The notes beneath the pieces are model-generated. The model saw only the letters and a list, made by a program, of their open reading frames with translations. It searched no databases and was not told the origin of the DNA. A DNA stretch of 64,000 nt, taken from Saccharothrix ecbatanensis. GTDB lineage: Bacteria > Actinomycetota > Actinomycetes > Mycobacteriales > Pseudonocardiaceae. The stretch is taken from the NCBI RefSeq assembly GCF_014205015.1, contig NZ_JACHMO010000001.1, forward strand, positions 62,001 to 126,000, read 5' to 3'. Shown piece after piece: positions 37,301-44,567 of the stretch. The position numbers and the translations under genes were made by a program. How positions within the stretch are numbered: position 1 is the first letter of the stretch; every line of letters starts with the position of its first letter.

Positions 37301-38651
37301 CGGCGCCGAGGGCTTCCTGATCGGGTTCGGCGCCAAGGCCACCAACGACTTCTACTGGTGGAACCTCGGCGGCTGGAACAACACCCGGTCGGTGCTCCAG
37401 AAGGCCTCCGGCGGCAGCGCGGTCGAGGTCAAGTCCGTCGAGGGCCACAGCGTGGACACCGGCGCGACCTACCGCGTGAAGATCGTCGTCGCGGGCAACA
37501 CCATCTCGCTGTACCTCAACGGCGAGTTGCAGATGACCTACGAGTCCGGCGCGGACGAGAAGCTGTTCCAGGTCGTCACGCGGGACAAGGCCAGCGGCGA
37601 CATCGTGGCCAAGGTGGTCAACACCTCCACCGAGACCGTCCGCACGCGGGTCACCGTCTCGGACGCGGGAGTGCTGCCCGACGGCGAGATCACCCAGATG
37701 ACCGGCGCGCCCGGCGACACCAACACCAAGGGTGATCCGACCAAGGTGGTGCCCGCGACCCGGCAGATCGGCGGGCTGTCGAACGACTTCAGCTACGACT
37801 TCCCCGCGCACTCGATCTCGTTCCTGCGGATGCACACCACCGACGGCGTCGCTCCGGTCGTCGATGACGTGACGTTGCGGGGCACGACCGTCAACGGCTG
37901 GTACGGCGACCCGGTCACCGTGTCGGCGACCGCCACCGACGACCGGCGGCTCGACCGGATCGAGTTCCGGGTCGACGGCGGCGCGTGGCTGCCCGGCACG
38001 GAGGTCCAGGTCAGCGGCGACGGTCAGCACACCGTGGAGGTGCGCGCCGTGGACGCGGCGGGCAACGTCGGCGTGGTACGTCCCGTCACGTTCGGCATCG
38101 ACAGCGCCGCTCCGGTCTCCAACGCCACCGTGGACGGTGCCGCGCGCACCGTCGCGGTCCGTGCCGCGGACTCCGGAGTCGGGGTCGACCGGATCGAGAC
38201 CCGGATCGGCACGGCCGACTGGCAGCCGTACACGGCCCCGGTCGTGGTCGGCGACGCCGAGACCGCGGTGCAGTTCCGCGCGGTCGACCGGCTGGGCAAC
38301 GTCGAGCAGCCCGGAACCGTTGTGGTGCCCGCGAAGCAGGCGCAGCTGAAGTCGACCACGACGACGGTGACGCCGTCGAAGCCGCGGGTCGAGCAGGGCA
38401 CCGCCCTCCCGCTGACCGTGAAGGTCGGCAGCACCTCCGGCGGCACGACGCCGACCGGCGAGATCCGAATCCTGGAGTCGTCCGTGCCACTGGCATCAGC
38501 GACCTTGACCAACGGAACCGCGACGGTGTCGCTCGACACCAGCGGCCTGAGCATCGGTGACCACACCCTCGTCGTGCGCTACCTCGGCGACGGCGGGCAC
38601 AGCCCCTCGCAGACCAGCGTGGTCGTGCGGGTCACCAAGCGGAGAGGGTGA
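34311..38651 (+). CDS. Giant secreted GH51 alpha-L-arabinofuranosidase
   Basis: A 1446-residue modular arabinofuranosidase. After a signal peptide (about 1-43) comes a concanavalin-like domain (about 46-240), a beta-rich spacer, and the GH51 barrel and sandwich (about 366-1180). Acid/base Glu731 is in GLGNEENT and nucleophile Glu817 in FLGEYAS. A second concanavalin-like domain (FSDDFANGDQWNQVAG, about 940-1085) interrupts the C-terminal part. Two OmpL47-type Ig repeats (IEFRVDGGAWLPGT, IETRIGTADWQPYT) and one Big_3_5 Ig domain end the protein. Many GH51 enzymes are cytosolic and about 500 residues; this is an extracellular, probably polymer-active form. GGAG precedes the ATG, and it is co-transcribed with GH43. 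Confidence 0.93.
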   Translation: MTTAQRTVGRPGRRWLSALVAAALPVTLGVTLSTVAAPSAGAVEGETWTDDFASTALRSEWEIVNEDPGGWTLLDGSLRVTGQTGDTYQAVNTARNVFMVDIPAGDFTAEVTVRAQVAKVYQGAGLIAWQDMDNYVRSGLTFVGTLAASGIAIENDIETAAAFRAERFVDRPGSTGETLQLQRVGDTITTRYKDASGAWVDASAVNAGFQTTQVGVYALGAQDGTTLDAAFDDFRVTAAAGRDIQPGGTFSIKSAAGAHLVETEAGLALSPEPPLSTLVFTAAAQADGAVHLRTAEGDRPVVVTDGRLALGQTGGAASPVRLTDAAGGELFLRDAEGAGYAGGTGPLVFGDKAAAVRLKLAQVNTSNAELAIDGDASAAQISDTMFGIFYEDINYAADGGLYAELVRNRSFEFNSSDNASFTGMTGWEVVNGGGTAPEALVVNDDTRLNAMNRNHFRLIADGPGDGVRNLSYNRGFAVKAGATYDASVWARTTTAQNLAIRLVSADGAVTYAEGAVAVDGSDAWKQYPLTLTATATTDAARLVVTAGVASTVGLDMISLMPQDRWVGAVNGKSVLRKDLAEKIAAMKPTFLRFPGGCVTNVGTFRTYEESGYTDRRRTYQWKETIGAVEERPTNWNFWGYNQTYGIGYLEYFKFAEDLGAEPLPVVSVGANGCGSNIPEMKDPAMIARWVDDTVDLIEFANGDVTTEWGAKRAALGHPEPFGLKKIGLGNEENTTTFEANFPAFRDAIESRFPEITIISNSGPDDAGARFETLWDYNRRQNVDMVDEHYYNDPDWFLLNNHRYDSYDRNGPKVFLGEYASRGNTFYNALVEASYMTGLQRNADVVQLASYAPLLSNESYVQWNPDAIWFDNDESWNTPNWEVQKMFGNNVGDEVVPSTFNGSVNKSVIDGGIFLSTWNTAAAYDNVRVTSNAGGETLFSDDFANGDQWNQVAGSWGVSNGEYVQSSATTTDARSIIDDAYAKDWTNYTLELDAKKISGAEGFLIGFGAKATNDFYWWNLGGWNNTRSVLQKASGGSAVEVKSVEGHSVDTGATYRVKIVVAGNTISLYLNGELQMTYESGADEKLFQVVTRDKASGDIVAKVVNTSTETVRTRVTVSDAGVLPDGEITQMTGAPGDTNTKGDPTKVVPATRQIGGLSNDFSYDFPAHSISFLRMHTTDGVAPVVDDVTLRGTTVNGWYGDPVTVSATATDDRRLDRIEFRVDGGAWLPGTEVQVSGDGQHTVEVRAVDAAGNVGVVRPVTFGIDSAAPVSNATVDGAARTVAVRAADSGVGVDRIETRIGTADWQPYTAPVVVGDAETAVQFRAVDRLGNVEQPGTVVVPAKQAQLKSTTTTVTPSKPRVEQGTALPLTVKVGSTSGGTTPTGEIRILESSVPLASATLTNGTATVSLDTSGLSIGDHTLVVRYLGDGGHSPSQTSVVVRVTKRRG

Positions 38652-38656
38652 TCGGG

Positions 38657-41074
38657 ATGAAGATCGGCATGCGGAAACGGACCACCCTTGTGCTGCTGGG
38701 CGCCGCACTACTGGCGGGCGGGCTCACCGCCATGCCTGCCCACGCGACCGGACCGCGCCTGATGGCCGCGTACGCGGTGGAAGAGACGGCGCAGGCGGCG
38801 GTCGACGCCGTCACGCTGACCGACGCCGCCGGCGTCCGGGGGAACCTCACCCTTCCCCTGACCGGCGTCAACGGCGCGACGTTGGCGTGGCAGTCGAGCG
38901 ACGGGAATGTCGTGACCGACACCGGCGAAGTCACCCGGCCCGCGCACGGCAGCGAGCCGGTGACTGTGGACCTGACCGTCACCGCCACGCTGGGCGGCGG
39001 CACGGCGACCCGCACGATCCCGGTCACCGTGCTCCCGTTGCCCGCTCCGGCGGCCAGTGAGGCGTACTTCTTCCCGTACTTCGTCGGTGAGAGCACCGAG
39101 GACGGCGAGAAGATCTACTTCGCCGCGTCGAAGGGGAACGACCCGCGGTCGTGGGACGAGCTGGGCAACGGCCGTCCCGTGCTCAACTCGACCATGGGGG
39201 AGCAGGGTCTGCGCGACCCGTTCCTCATCCGGTCGCACGAGGGCGACAAGTTCTACCTGCTGGCGACCGACCTGAAGATCTTCGGTGGCAACAACTTCAG
39301 CGAGGCGCAGGAGTCCGGCAGCAAGCACCTGGCGGTGTGGGAGTCCACAGACCTGGTGCACTGGTCCGAGCAGCGGATGATCAAGGTGTCGTCGGACTTC
39401 GCGGGCAACACCTGGGCGCCCGAGTCGTTCTACGACGAGGCGTCGGGCAACTACGTCGTCTACTGGGCGTCGAACCTCTACCCGACGACGGACGTCGCCT
39501 CGCGCGACTTCCGGACCTCCTACAACCGGATGATGTACGCGACCACGCGCGACTTCCGCACGTTCAGCGAGGCGAAGCCTTGGGTGGATGTCAAGCGGGG
39601 CAACGGTCTCGGCATGATCGACGCGACCGTGGTGCGTGACGGCGACACGTTCTACCGGTTCATCAAGGACGAGGCGTCCATGACGGTCCGGCAGGAGAAG
39701 TCGGCCGACCTGATGGCCCCGGTCACCGGGACGCTGCCGACCACGACGTCCACGCCGTGGTCCCTGGTCCGCGAGCGCATCGGTGTCGGCCAGCCCAACC
39801 CGTGGGGCGGGACGTTCACCGGCGGCGAGGGCCCGACGGTGTTCCGCGACAACGTGGTGCCCGGTCGCTGGCACATGTTGATCGACCAGCCGAGCTACCA
39901 CGGTGGTCAGGGGTACATGGCGTTCCAGACCGATGACATCGCCTCGGGTGTCTGGACGGCGGTTCCGGACTCGGCGCTGCCGCGCAGCCCGCGGCACGGC
40001 ACGGTCATCCCGATCAGCCAGGCCGAGCTGGACGGGCTCCGCGCGGCGATGCAGCCGAACCTGCTGGCCAAGTCGGTCGCGTCGGTGTCGGTGCGCACCC
40101 GCGAGGGTGTGGCTCCGCCGCTGCCGTCCACTGTGGACGTGACCTACGCGGACGGCTCGACCCGTGCGACCGCGGTCGACTGGGCCGACGTGGACCCGGC
40201 GCAGTACGGGACTTGGGGTTCGTTCCAGGTCTCGGGCACGCTCCTGGGGCAGGCGGTCCGCGCGACGGTGACGGTGATCGTGACCGACCGCCTGGACCCG
40301 ACGGTGTCGTTGAGCACGACGCCCGCTTCGCCGACCGGCGACTGGTTCACGGTTCCGGTCGACGTGAAGGCCACGGCGGCCGACGAGACCGGCGTGCAGT
40401 CGGTCGAGATCGCCGTGGACGGCGGTTGGCGGACCACTGACGTGGTGACGTTGACCGATGGCAGGCACACCGTGCAGGCGCGGGCGACGGACGTCACCGG
40501 GAACGTGTCGAGCCTGGTGACAAGGGAAGTCAACGTCGACACGCAGGCGCCGGTCAGCCGTGCTTCGTGGAACACCGCGGCCCGGTCCGTGTCCATCGCG
40601 GCAGCCGACGAAACCTCCGGCGTCACGCGGGTCGAGTACCAGGTGGGTGACGCGGCCTGGACGACGTACACCTCGCCGCTGACCTTCGGCGACGTCGCCA
40701 CGACGGTGCGGTACCGGGCCGTCGACCAGGCGGGCCTCGTCGAGGAGATCAACACGATCTCCGTGCCGAGGGAGACCCTCGACCCGAGCACCACGACCGC
40801 CACCCTCAACCGGGACGCGGTCAAGCCGGGCGGCGACGCCTTCGCGCGGGTCGAGGTGAAGGGTGGCCCGTTCGCCCCGACGGGCGCCGTCCGCATCATC
40901 TCCGGCGGTGACCTGGAGGTGGGTCGCGCGACCCTGGTGAACGGCCGTGCCGGCGTCGCCATCGACACCGCCACGCTCGGTGTCGGCCGGTGGCAGCTGA
41001 CCGTGGTCTACGACGGCGACGCCAACCACGCCCCGTCGTCTACGACGGTCGTGCTGAAGGTGAACAAGCGCTAG
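38657..41074 (+). CDS. Giant secreted GH43 enzyme with Ig-like domains
   Basis: An 805-residue exported enzyme starting 5 bp after the GH51 stop. Signal peptide about 1-30; an Ig-like domain (about 35-135); GH43 propeller (about 138-465) with base Asp in GLRDPFLI, Asp in GMIDATVV and acid Glu in GGEGPTVF. Then come an Ig domain (VDVTYADGSTRATAVDW), two OmpL47-type repeats (VEIAVDGGWRTTD, VEYQVGDAAWTTYT) and a final Big_3_5 domain. The last three match the tail of the GH51 neighbour in order and motif, so the two enzymes share an attachment or spacer architecture. ATG at 38657 follows GGAGAGGG. Confidence 0.92.
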   Translation: MKIGMRKRTTLVLLGAALLAGGLTAMPAHATGPRLMAAYAVEETAQAAVDAVTLTDAAGVRGNLTLPLTGVNGATLAWQSSDGNVVTDTGEVTRPAHGSEPVTVDLTVTATLGGGTATRTIPVTVLPLPAPAASEAYFFPYFVGESTEDGEKIYFAASKGNDPRSWDELGNGRPVLNSTMGEQGLRDPFLIRSHEGDKFYLLATDLKIFGGNNFSEAQESGSKHLAVWESTDLVHWSEQRMIKVSSDFAGNTWAPESFYDEASGNYVVYWASNLYPTTDVASRDFRTSYNRMMYATTRDFRTFSEAKPWVDVKRGNGLGMIDATVVRDGDTFYRFIKDEASMTVRQEKSADLMAPVTGTLPTTTSTPWSLVRERIGVGQPNPWGGTFTGGEGPTVFRDNVVPGRWHMLIDQPSYHGGQGYMAFQTDDIASGVWTAVPDSALPRSPRHGTVIPISQAELDGLRAAMQPNLLAKSVASVSVRTREGVAPPLPSTVDVTYADGSTRATAVDWADVDPAQYGTWGSFQVSGTLLGQAVRATVTVIVTDRLDPTVSLSTTPASPTGDWFTVPVDVKATAADETGVQSVEIAVDGGWRTTDVVTLTDGRHTVQARATDVTGNVSSLVTREVNVDTQAPVSRASWNTAARSVSIAAADETSGVTRVEYQVGDAAWTTYTSPLTFGDVATTVRYRAVDQAGLVEEINTISVPRETLDPSTTTATLNRDAVKPGGDAFARVEVKGGPFAPTGAVRIISGGDLEVGRATLVNGRAGVAIDTATLGVGRWQLTVVYDGDANHAPSSTTVVLKVNKR

Positions 41075-41085
41075 TGCCCTCCGGG

Positions 41086-41121
41086 AAGCGGCCGTCCTGA
41101 CAACTGTCGGGACGGCCGCTT
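41086..41121 (+). terminator. Intrinsic terminator of the GH51-GH43 operon
   Basis: A 12-bp perfect stem (AAGCGGCCGTCC and complement) followed by TTTCTTT. It marks the right edge of the polysaccharide island. Confidence 0.9.
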
Positions 41122-41239
41122 TTCTTTGTCCGGAGCACGTTCAAGAGTGAAGGCGACCTGGTCGCCGTTCCGGCGGGAGGCGACAGGACATCGGAGTCAG
41201 CTCTCCCACGGTCGCCAGGTGACCGCCGATGACCTGTCA

Positions 41240-41320
41240 CCGGAGATGGGGAACGCCCCCGACCGATAGTGGCGGCCGGGGGCGTTCCGTCGTCGATGGT
41301 CAGGCGTCGAGTCGATCCGC
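41240..41320. repeat. 81-bp direct repeat, copy 1
   Basis: It matches 42657-42737 at 79 of 81 positions and has the same orientation. It contains a terminator stem and the 3' end of a DUF397-type reading frame, but the rest of that gene is absent here. Just beyond it, a 12-bp inverted repeat (41314-41325 with 41363-41374) fills part of the 324-bp gap 41075-41398, which has no supported gene. Confidence 0.9.
41250..41288 (-). terminator. Terminator of the toxin-immunity pair (inside repeat copy 1)
   Basis: A 12-bp perfect stem (GGAACGCCCCCG and complement) beyond the stop of the Imm1 gene. Confidence 0.7.
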
Positions 41321-41398
41321 ACCTGTCCCTACTCGTCGCCCCGCTCGAGCCGTGTACGAGACCAGGTGCGGATCACCGGCCATTGTCGGGCATGGAAC

Positions 41399-41821
41399 CT
41401 ACAGGCCCCACGTCCGCCAGTTGACGATCGTGGACCGCTTACCATCGGTGGCGACGAGGTCGTGGGCGGCCCTGATCACGTCGGCCAGCGGCAGCTCGGA
41501 GTCGGAGGGCCACTCCCGGGCGTGGGCCTGGTGGTCGTAGAGGACGGGTTCGCCGTCCGGGTCGCCGCCATTGGTGGTGATGTAGGAGCCGGTGGCGTCG
41601 GCGTGGGCGATGAAGCCGCGGTCCTGGGCGATGCCCAGCCGGACGGCGACCCAGCCCTCGGCCCACGGGTCGGGGCGGGCCAGTTCGACCATCGGCGGGA
41701 CCGGGCCGCCCTGCGCGGCGAAGTCGGCGGCCATGCGTTCCAGCAGCGCGTCGAGATCGGCCGCGCTCGTGATCGGAGTCGGCTCCTCGCCTCTCTTGTA
41801 CCAAGCCATCAACGACGCCAC
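41399..41821 (-). CDS. Imm1 family immunity protein
   Basis: A 140-residue protein of the Imm1 family, cytosolic inhibitors of polymorphic deaminase toxins. Visible features are the tryptophan near the start (MAWYKRGEE), the segment LDALLERMAADFAAQGG, WVAVRLGIAQDRGFIAHADATGSYIT, and the end block LVATDGKRSTIVNWRTW. GTG at 41821 is chosen because GGAGGAAA lies about 7 nt upstream; ATG at 41809 is the alternative. It overlaps the end of the upstream deaminase gene by 13 bp, the usual toxin-then-immunity order, so it should neutralise that protein. Confidence 0.85.
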   Translation of the reverse strand: MASLMAWYKRGEEPTPITSAADLDALLERMAADFAAQGGPVPPMVELARPDPWAEGWVAVRLGIAQDRGFIAHADATGSYITTNGGDPDGEPVLYDHQAHAREWPSDSELPLADVIRAAHDLVATDGKRSTIVNWRTWGL

Positions 41822-42582
41822 GGCGGCTTTCCTCCGGTGAACTTCTTGTAGTAGCCGTCCGGGCCGTACACGGCGAGCGTGTAGCCCTCGGGCAGCACTG
41901 CGGGCAACAGACTGTCACAGCCGAACGGGCCTACGCACGGCGCGTAATTCAGCGCCAGCGTCAGGTGACGCATCGCAGGATCGAGGGTGCCCTGCTCCCG
42001 CATCCGCGCGGCCAGCTTTAGCTCCACGTCCGCATCGGTGACCACCGGCAACCGCGGACATCCCTCGGCCGCCAGCGCGGCGTTGACCTTCGGCGTCCAC
42101 TCGTCGTGCCCACTGACCGCGCGCTGCGTCGACCCGTCGGGAGCGGTCCACCGGCCGTGGGTCTTCTGCCCGGTACCGCCGATCACTGCCGGCGGCAGGT
42201 CGCGCAGTAGCTCCTCGACGCGTTCCGGGGGAAGCGGCGGTGGTGGGGAGGCCGGTGCCGCTGGCGGTTGCGCGGCGGATGGCGGTCTCGATGGGGCTTC
42301 CGGCGGCGGAGCACCGGTTCCCCGGATGGCGTCGAGCGCGGCTTGGGCGTGGTCCACGCCCTTGGACAGGACCTTCCACAGTTCCCTGACGCCGTCGACC
42401 ACCGCTTGGAGGCTGGCCAGGACCTTGTCCTTGTCGCCCGTGGTGTCGCCCTCCAGAGCGGACCCGAGGACCGCCTGGGCGTCCTCGGCCAGATCTCCGG
42501 CGGTGCCCAGGGCGTCTTTGCACTTCGACGCCTTGTCGCACGCGGCGGCGATGGCCGCGTTCACCTCTCCCAGCGACGCCAT
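41809..42582 (-). CDS. SCP1.201-type (DddA-like) deaminase toxin with helical secretion leader
   Basis: A 257-residue predicted polymorphic toxin. Residues 1-90 are helical and Ala/Lys/Asp-rich, resembling WXG/LXG-like leaders of type VII secretion substrates. A proline-rich linker (about 94-120) follows. The C-terminal region (about 125-257) matches SCP1.201-like deaminases, the family of the double-stranded-DNA cytosine deaminase DddA: GHDEWTPKVNAALAAEG, ADVELKLAARMREQG, then Cys216 and Cys222 in APCVGPFGCDSLLP and the end VLPEGYTLAVYGPDGYYKKF. The zinc-site motif usually written HxE reads D185-V-E187 here. Substrate (DNA, RNA or nucleotide) is not proven. ATG at 42582 follows AAGGGGA. Confidence 0.85.
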   Translation of the reverse strand: MASLGEVNAAIAAACDKASKCKDALGTAGDLAEDAQAVLGSALEGDTTGDKDKVLASLQAVVDGVRELWKVLSKGVDHAQAALDAIRGTGAPPPEAPSRPPSAAQPPAAPASPPPPLPPERVEELLRDLPPAVIGGTGQKTHGRWTAPDGSTQRAVSGHDEWTPKVNAALAAEGCPRLPVVTDADVELKLAARMREQGTLDPAMRHLTLALNYAPCVGPFGCDSLLPAVLPEGYTLAVYGPDGYYKKFTGGKPPWRR

Positions 42583-42656
42583 CGTGTCCCCTTTCGCCGC
42601 GAGTCCCCGGCGATTCCACCATGCCGCAGGTACGGTGCGTGACGGGTCGGAGGATC

Positions 42657-42737
42657 CCGGAGATGGGGAACGCCCCCGGCCGATAGTGGCGGCCGGGGGC
42701 GTTCCGTCGTCGATGGTCAGGCGTCGAGTCGGTCCGC
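42657..42737. repeat. 81-bp direct repeat, copy 2
   Basis: Partner of 41240-41320. Here the repeat is in its full context: the last codons of a DUF397 frame (ending R-L-D-A) and its terminator. The deaminase and Imm1 genes lie exactly between the two copies. Confidence 0.9.
42667..42705 (-). terminator. Terminator after the DUF397 pseudogene (inside repeat copy 2)
   Basis: The same 12-bp stem as at 41250. It separates the DUF397/XRE transcript from the deaminase gene, whose start is 85 bp further on. Confidence 0.7.
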
Positions 42738-42907
42738 CTTGATCGCCGTTAGGAACGCGGCGAACGCCGGGCCCGACACCCGCAGGTGTCCGGCCTGCGG
42801 GTTTTCGAGTCCCGCAGGCCGACGGTCGGCGCGTCGGGCCGGGCGACCTCGACACACTGCCCGTTGCTGACGGACCGGCTCGACTTCGGCCAAGTCCACG
42901 TGTTCAT
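42717..42907 (-). pseudogene. Frameshifted DUF397 gene
   Basis: From ATG 42907 the frame reads NTWTWPKSSRSVSNGQCVEV and continues as a normal DUF397 protein to GLRDS. One base is then missing compared with the intact neighbour (TCGAAAACC against TCGAAGAACC), after which the original sequence (NPQAGHLRVSGPAFAAFL) continues in another frame to the stop at 42717. About 115 bp is nearly identical to the intact copy 370 bp away, so this is a recent duplicate or conversion product that has decayed. A sequencing error is possible but would have to be a single indel. Confidence 0.8.
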
Positions 42908-43029
42908 GGTTGGTACTCCCTCCACGACGACGGGACGACGACACCAACGGCGCCACGGTCACCCCCTTCGCCCGATGTGCAGGCGATGGCCGATCGTGCC
43001 GGGTACGGTGCCAAGGCGGGTCCAAGACC

Positions 43030-43080
43030 CGAACAGCGCGATGCCCCGGCCGCCATTTTCGGCCGGGGCATCGCTGTTCG
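43030..43080 (-). terminator. Terminator after the intact DUF397 gene
   Basis: A long GC-rich stem of about 21 bp with a 2-nt bulge (CGATGCCCCGGCCG core, loop CCATTTT), 11 bp after the stop. It separates the intact pair from the frameshifted copy. Confidence 0.75.
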
Positions 43081-43090
43081 AGCAGTCAGG

Positions 43091-43279
43091 TCAGGCGCGG
43101 CCGTCCCTGATCGCGGTGAGGAACGCGCCGAACGCGGCCGGGGACACCCGCAGGTGTCCGGCCTGCGGGTTCTTCGAGTCCCGCAGGCCGACGGTCGGCG
43201 CGTCGGGCCGGGCGACCTCGACACACTGCCCGTTGCTGACGGACCGGCTCGACTTCCGCCAGGTCCACGTGCTGCTCAT
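43091..43279 (-). CDS. DUF397 small protein
   Basis: A 62-residue protein with the full DUF397 pattern: TWTWRKSSRSVSNGQCVEVA, then PTVGLRDSKNPQAGHLRVS and AFGAFLTAIRDG. DUF397 proteins are partners of adjacent XRE regulators in actinomycetes, as at the whiJ locus of Streptomyces, where the pair affects development. Its ATG overlaps the regulator's stop by 4 bp, so the two are made together. Confidence 0.92.
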   Translation of the reverse strand: MSSTWTWRKSSRSVSNGQCVEVARPDAPTVGLRDSKNPQAGHLRVSPAAFGAFLTAIRDGRA

Positions 43280-44151
43280 GGGTGGTACTCCCTCCGGATG
43301 GTGTCGATCAACGCCAGCGACTCCCGTTCGGATAGTGCCTGCTCCAGGAGCCGATCTTCGAGCTGCGTGTACTTGGCGATGAGGTCAGTATCGTCCCTGT
43401 ACCGACCACCCGACAGGTCTTCGAGGTAGACGACACCCGGATCGCGCTCGATGGGAAACTCCAGCCGGGTGAACGGTCCTTGCAGCGCGGGGTGCACGTC
43501 GCCGGCGTACGGGATCACGCGAATCGTCACGTTGTCGCGCTCCGCTACGCCGAGCAGGTAGGCGGCCTGTGCCGCGGCGACTGCCCGACCGCCGAGTTGC
43601 TTGCGCAGGACTCCCTCGTCGATCACTGCCGTCAGGTGCACGCCGGGTCGGTCGAGGATCGCCTGCCGGGCTGTGCGGAGGCGCACGCGTCCTTCGACCT
43701 GTTCGTCGGTCAGGTCGTCGCCGAGGTGCGCTCGGCGGATCATGGCCGCCGCGTACTCAGGGCAGTGCAGGATGCCCATCACCACCACGGCGTCGTAGGT
43801 GAAGATCCGGCTCGCGCCCTGTTCCAGGCCCACGTACAGGTCGAAGCCCGTCAGCAGGTCCAGCGACGGGTCCAGTTCGAACGTGTTGCCTGCCCTCTCT
43901 GCCTCACGCACCTGCACGATCAGGTCCTGGATGCCTTCGATCAGGTCGGGTGCGCCGTAGAGCGTCAACAGCATGTCGACCTCGGGCAGCTTGGGCATCG
44001 TCCGCCCGTTCTCCAAGTGCCCGATCCTGGCCTTGCTGGTGTCGATGTGCTTGGCGGCGTCGGGCTGACTCAGGCCGGCGGCTTCGCGTAGCCGTTGCAG
44101 CTCGAACCCGATGTAGCGCTTCACCACATTGGGTGCAGTCGATAGCGGCAC
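43276..44151 (-). CDS. XRE regulator with DUF5753 domain (WhiJ-like)
   Basis: A 291-residue regulator. The helix-turn-helix is at about residues 15-70 (LQRLREAAGLSQPDAAKHIDTSKARIGHLENGRTMP) and the DUF5753 effector domain at about 105-285 (YDAVVVMGILHCPEYAAAMIRRA, RLEFPIERDPGVVYLEDLSGGRY). This architecture with a DUF397 partner is the WhiJ/Scr1-like type. Proposed roles include developmental control and toxin-antitoxin-like regulation; the target here is unknown. A dense set of inverted and direct repeats lies about 40-85 bp upstream. Confidence 0.92.
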   Translation of the reverse strand: MPLSTAPNVVKRYIGFELQRLREAAGLSQPDAAKHIDTSKARIGHLENGRTMPKLPEVDMLLTLYGAPDLIEGIQDLIVQVREAERAGNTFELDPSLDLLTGFDLYVGLEQGASRIFTYDAVVVMGILHCPEYAAAMIRRAHLGDDLTDEQVEGRVRLRTARQAILDRPGVHLTAVIDEGVLRKQLGGRAVAAAQAAYLLGVAERDNVTIRVIPYAGDVHPALQGPFTRLEFPIERDPGVVYLEDLSGGRYRDDTDLIAKYTQLEDRLLEQALSERESLALIDTIRREYHP

Positions 44152-44193
44152 GTGACTGTCCTTTCTGCGCAGGTCACCCCATCGGTCGACTAG

Positions 44194-44234
44194 CCTCCTG
44201 AGACCCTCAACTCTAGGGTCTCAGGAGGAGGGTC
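44194..44234. promoter_or_regulatory. Operator-like repeat cluster between XRE and the five-gene cassette
   Basis: CCTCCTGAGACCCT (44194-44207) is perfectly repeated in inverted form at 44215-44228, with a 7-nt gap, and AGGGTCT occurs again at 44228-44234. The position, 43 bp upstream of the XRE start and 127 bp before the divergent cassette, suits a shared operator. It could also fold as a terminator-like hairpin. Confidence 0.55.
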
Positions 44235-44360
44235 TAGGCGCTAGCGGTGCAATCTTGATCGGCGGCAACTCTCCCACAAGCCGTGAGCGGCCCTGTTCAT
44301 GCCCCGACCTGGCCTGGCGCGGATCGCTCACGGTCCACCGGAACCAGGGAGGCGTGTGTC

Positions 44361-44567
44361 GTGAGCCTGAGCGGATGCCATGCCGATCAGCCTGAGACGG
44401 TCCGCGGGGAGGCTTCCGCGCCCTGGGCTCGGCCCAGCCTCCCGCCGACGTCGACCGTCGCCTCCTGGGCGGCCCGTGCCGGTTGTCCGACCGCAGCGGC
44501 GCGGGCCGCCTTCCACATGCGGCGCCTGGCGGCATTCGGCGGACCGGCCCCGGCGAGGCGGTCATGA
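44361..44567 (+). CDS. Cassette gene 1: small hypothetical protein
   Basis: A 68-residue protein, no family recognised. It is Ala/Arg-rich with two cysteines and the stretch AARAAFHMRRLAAFGG, which could be a short helix. GTG at 44361 has a good GGGAGG ribosome site, and its stop overlaps the next ATG by 4 bp (ATGA). These two points are the main evidence that it is coding. Confidence 0.5.
   Translation: MSLSGCHADQPETVRGEASAPWARPSLPPTSTVASWAARAGCPTAAARAAFHMRRLAAFGGPAPARRS

Noticed and set aside
41809-42582. Calling the deaminase inactive because the zinc His is Asp
   Set aside because: The catalytic Glu and both Cys are kept and an immunity gene is maintained next to it, which argues for a functional toxin; the Asp may be a subgroup trait.
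41240-42737. Insertion sequence flanked by terminal repeats
   Set aside because: The repeats are direct, not inverted, contain a gene end and terminator, and there is no transposase or target-site duplication.
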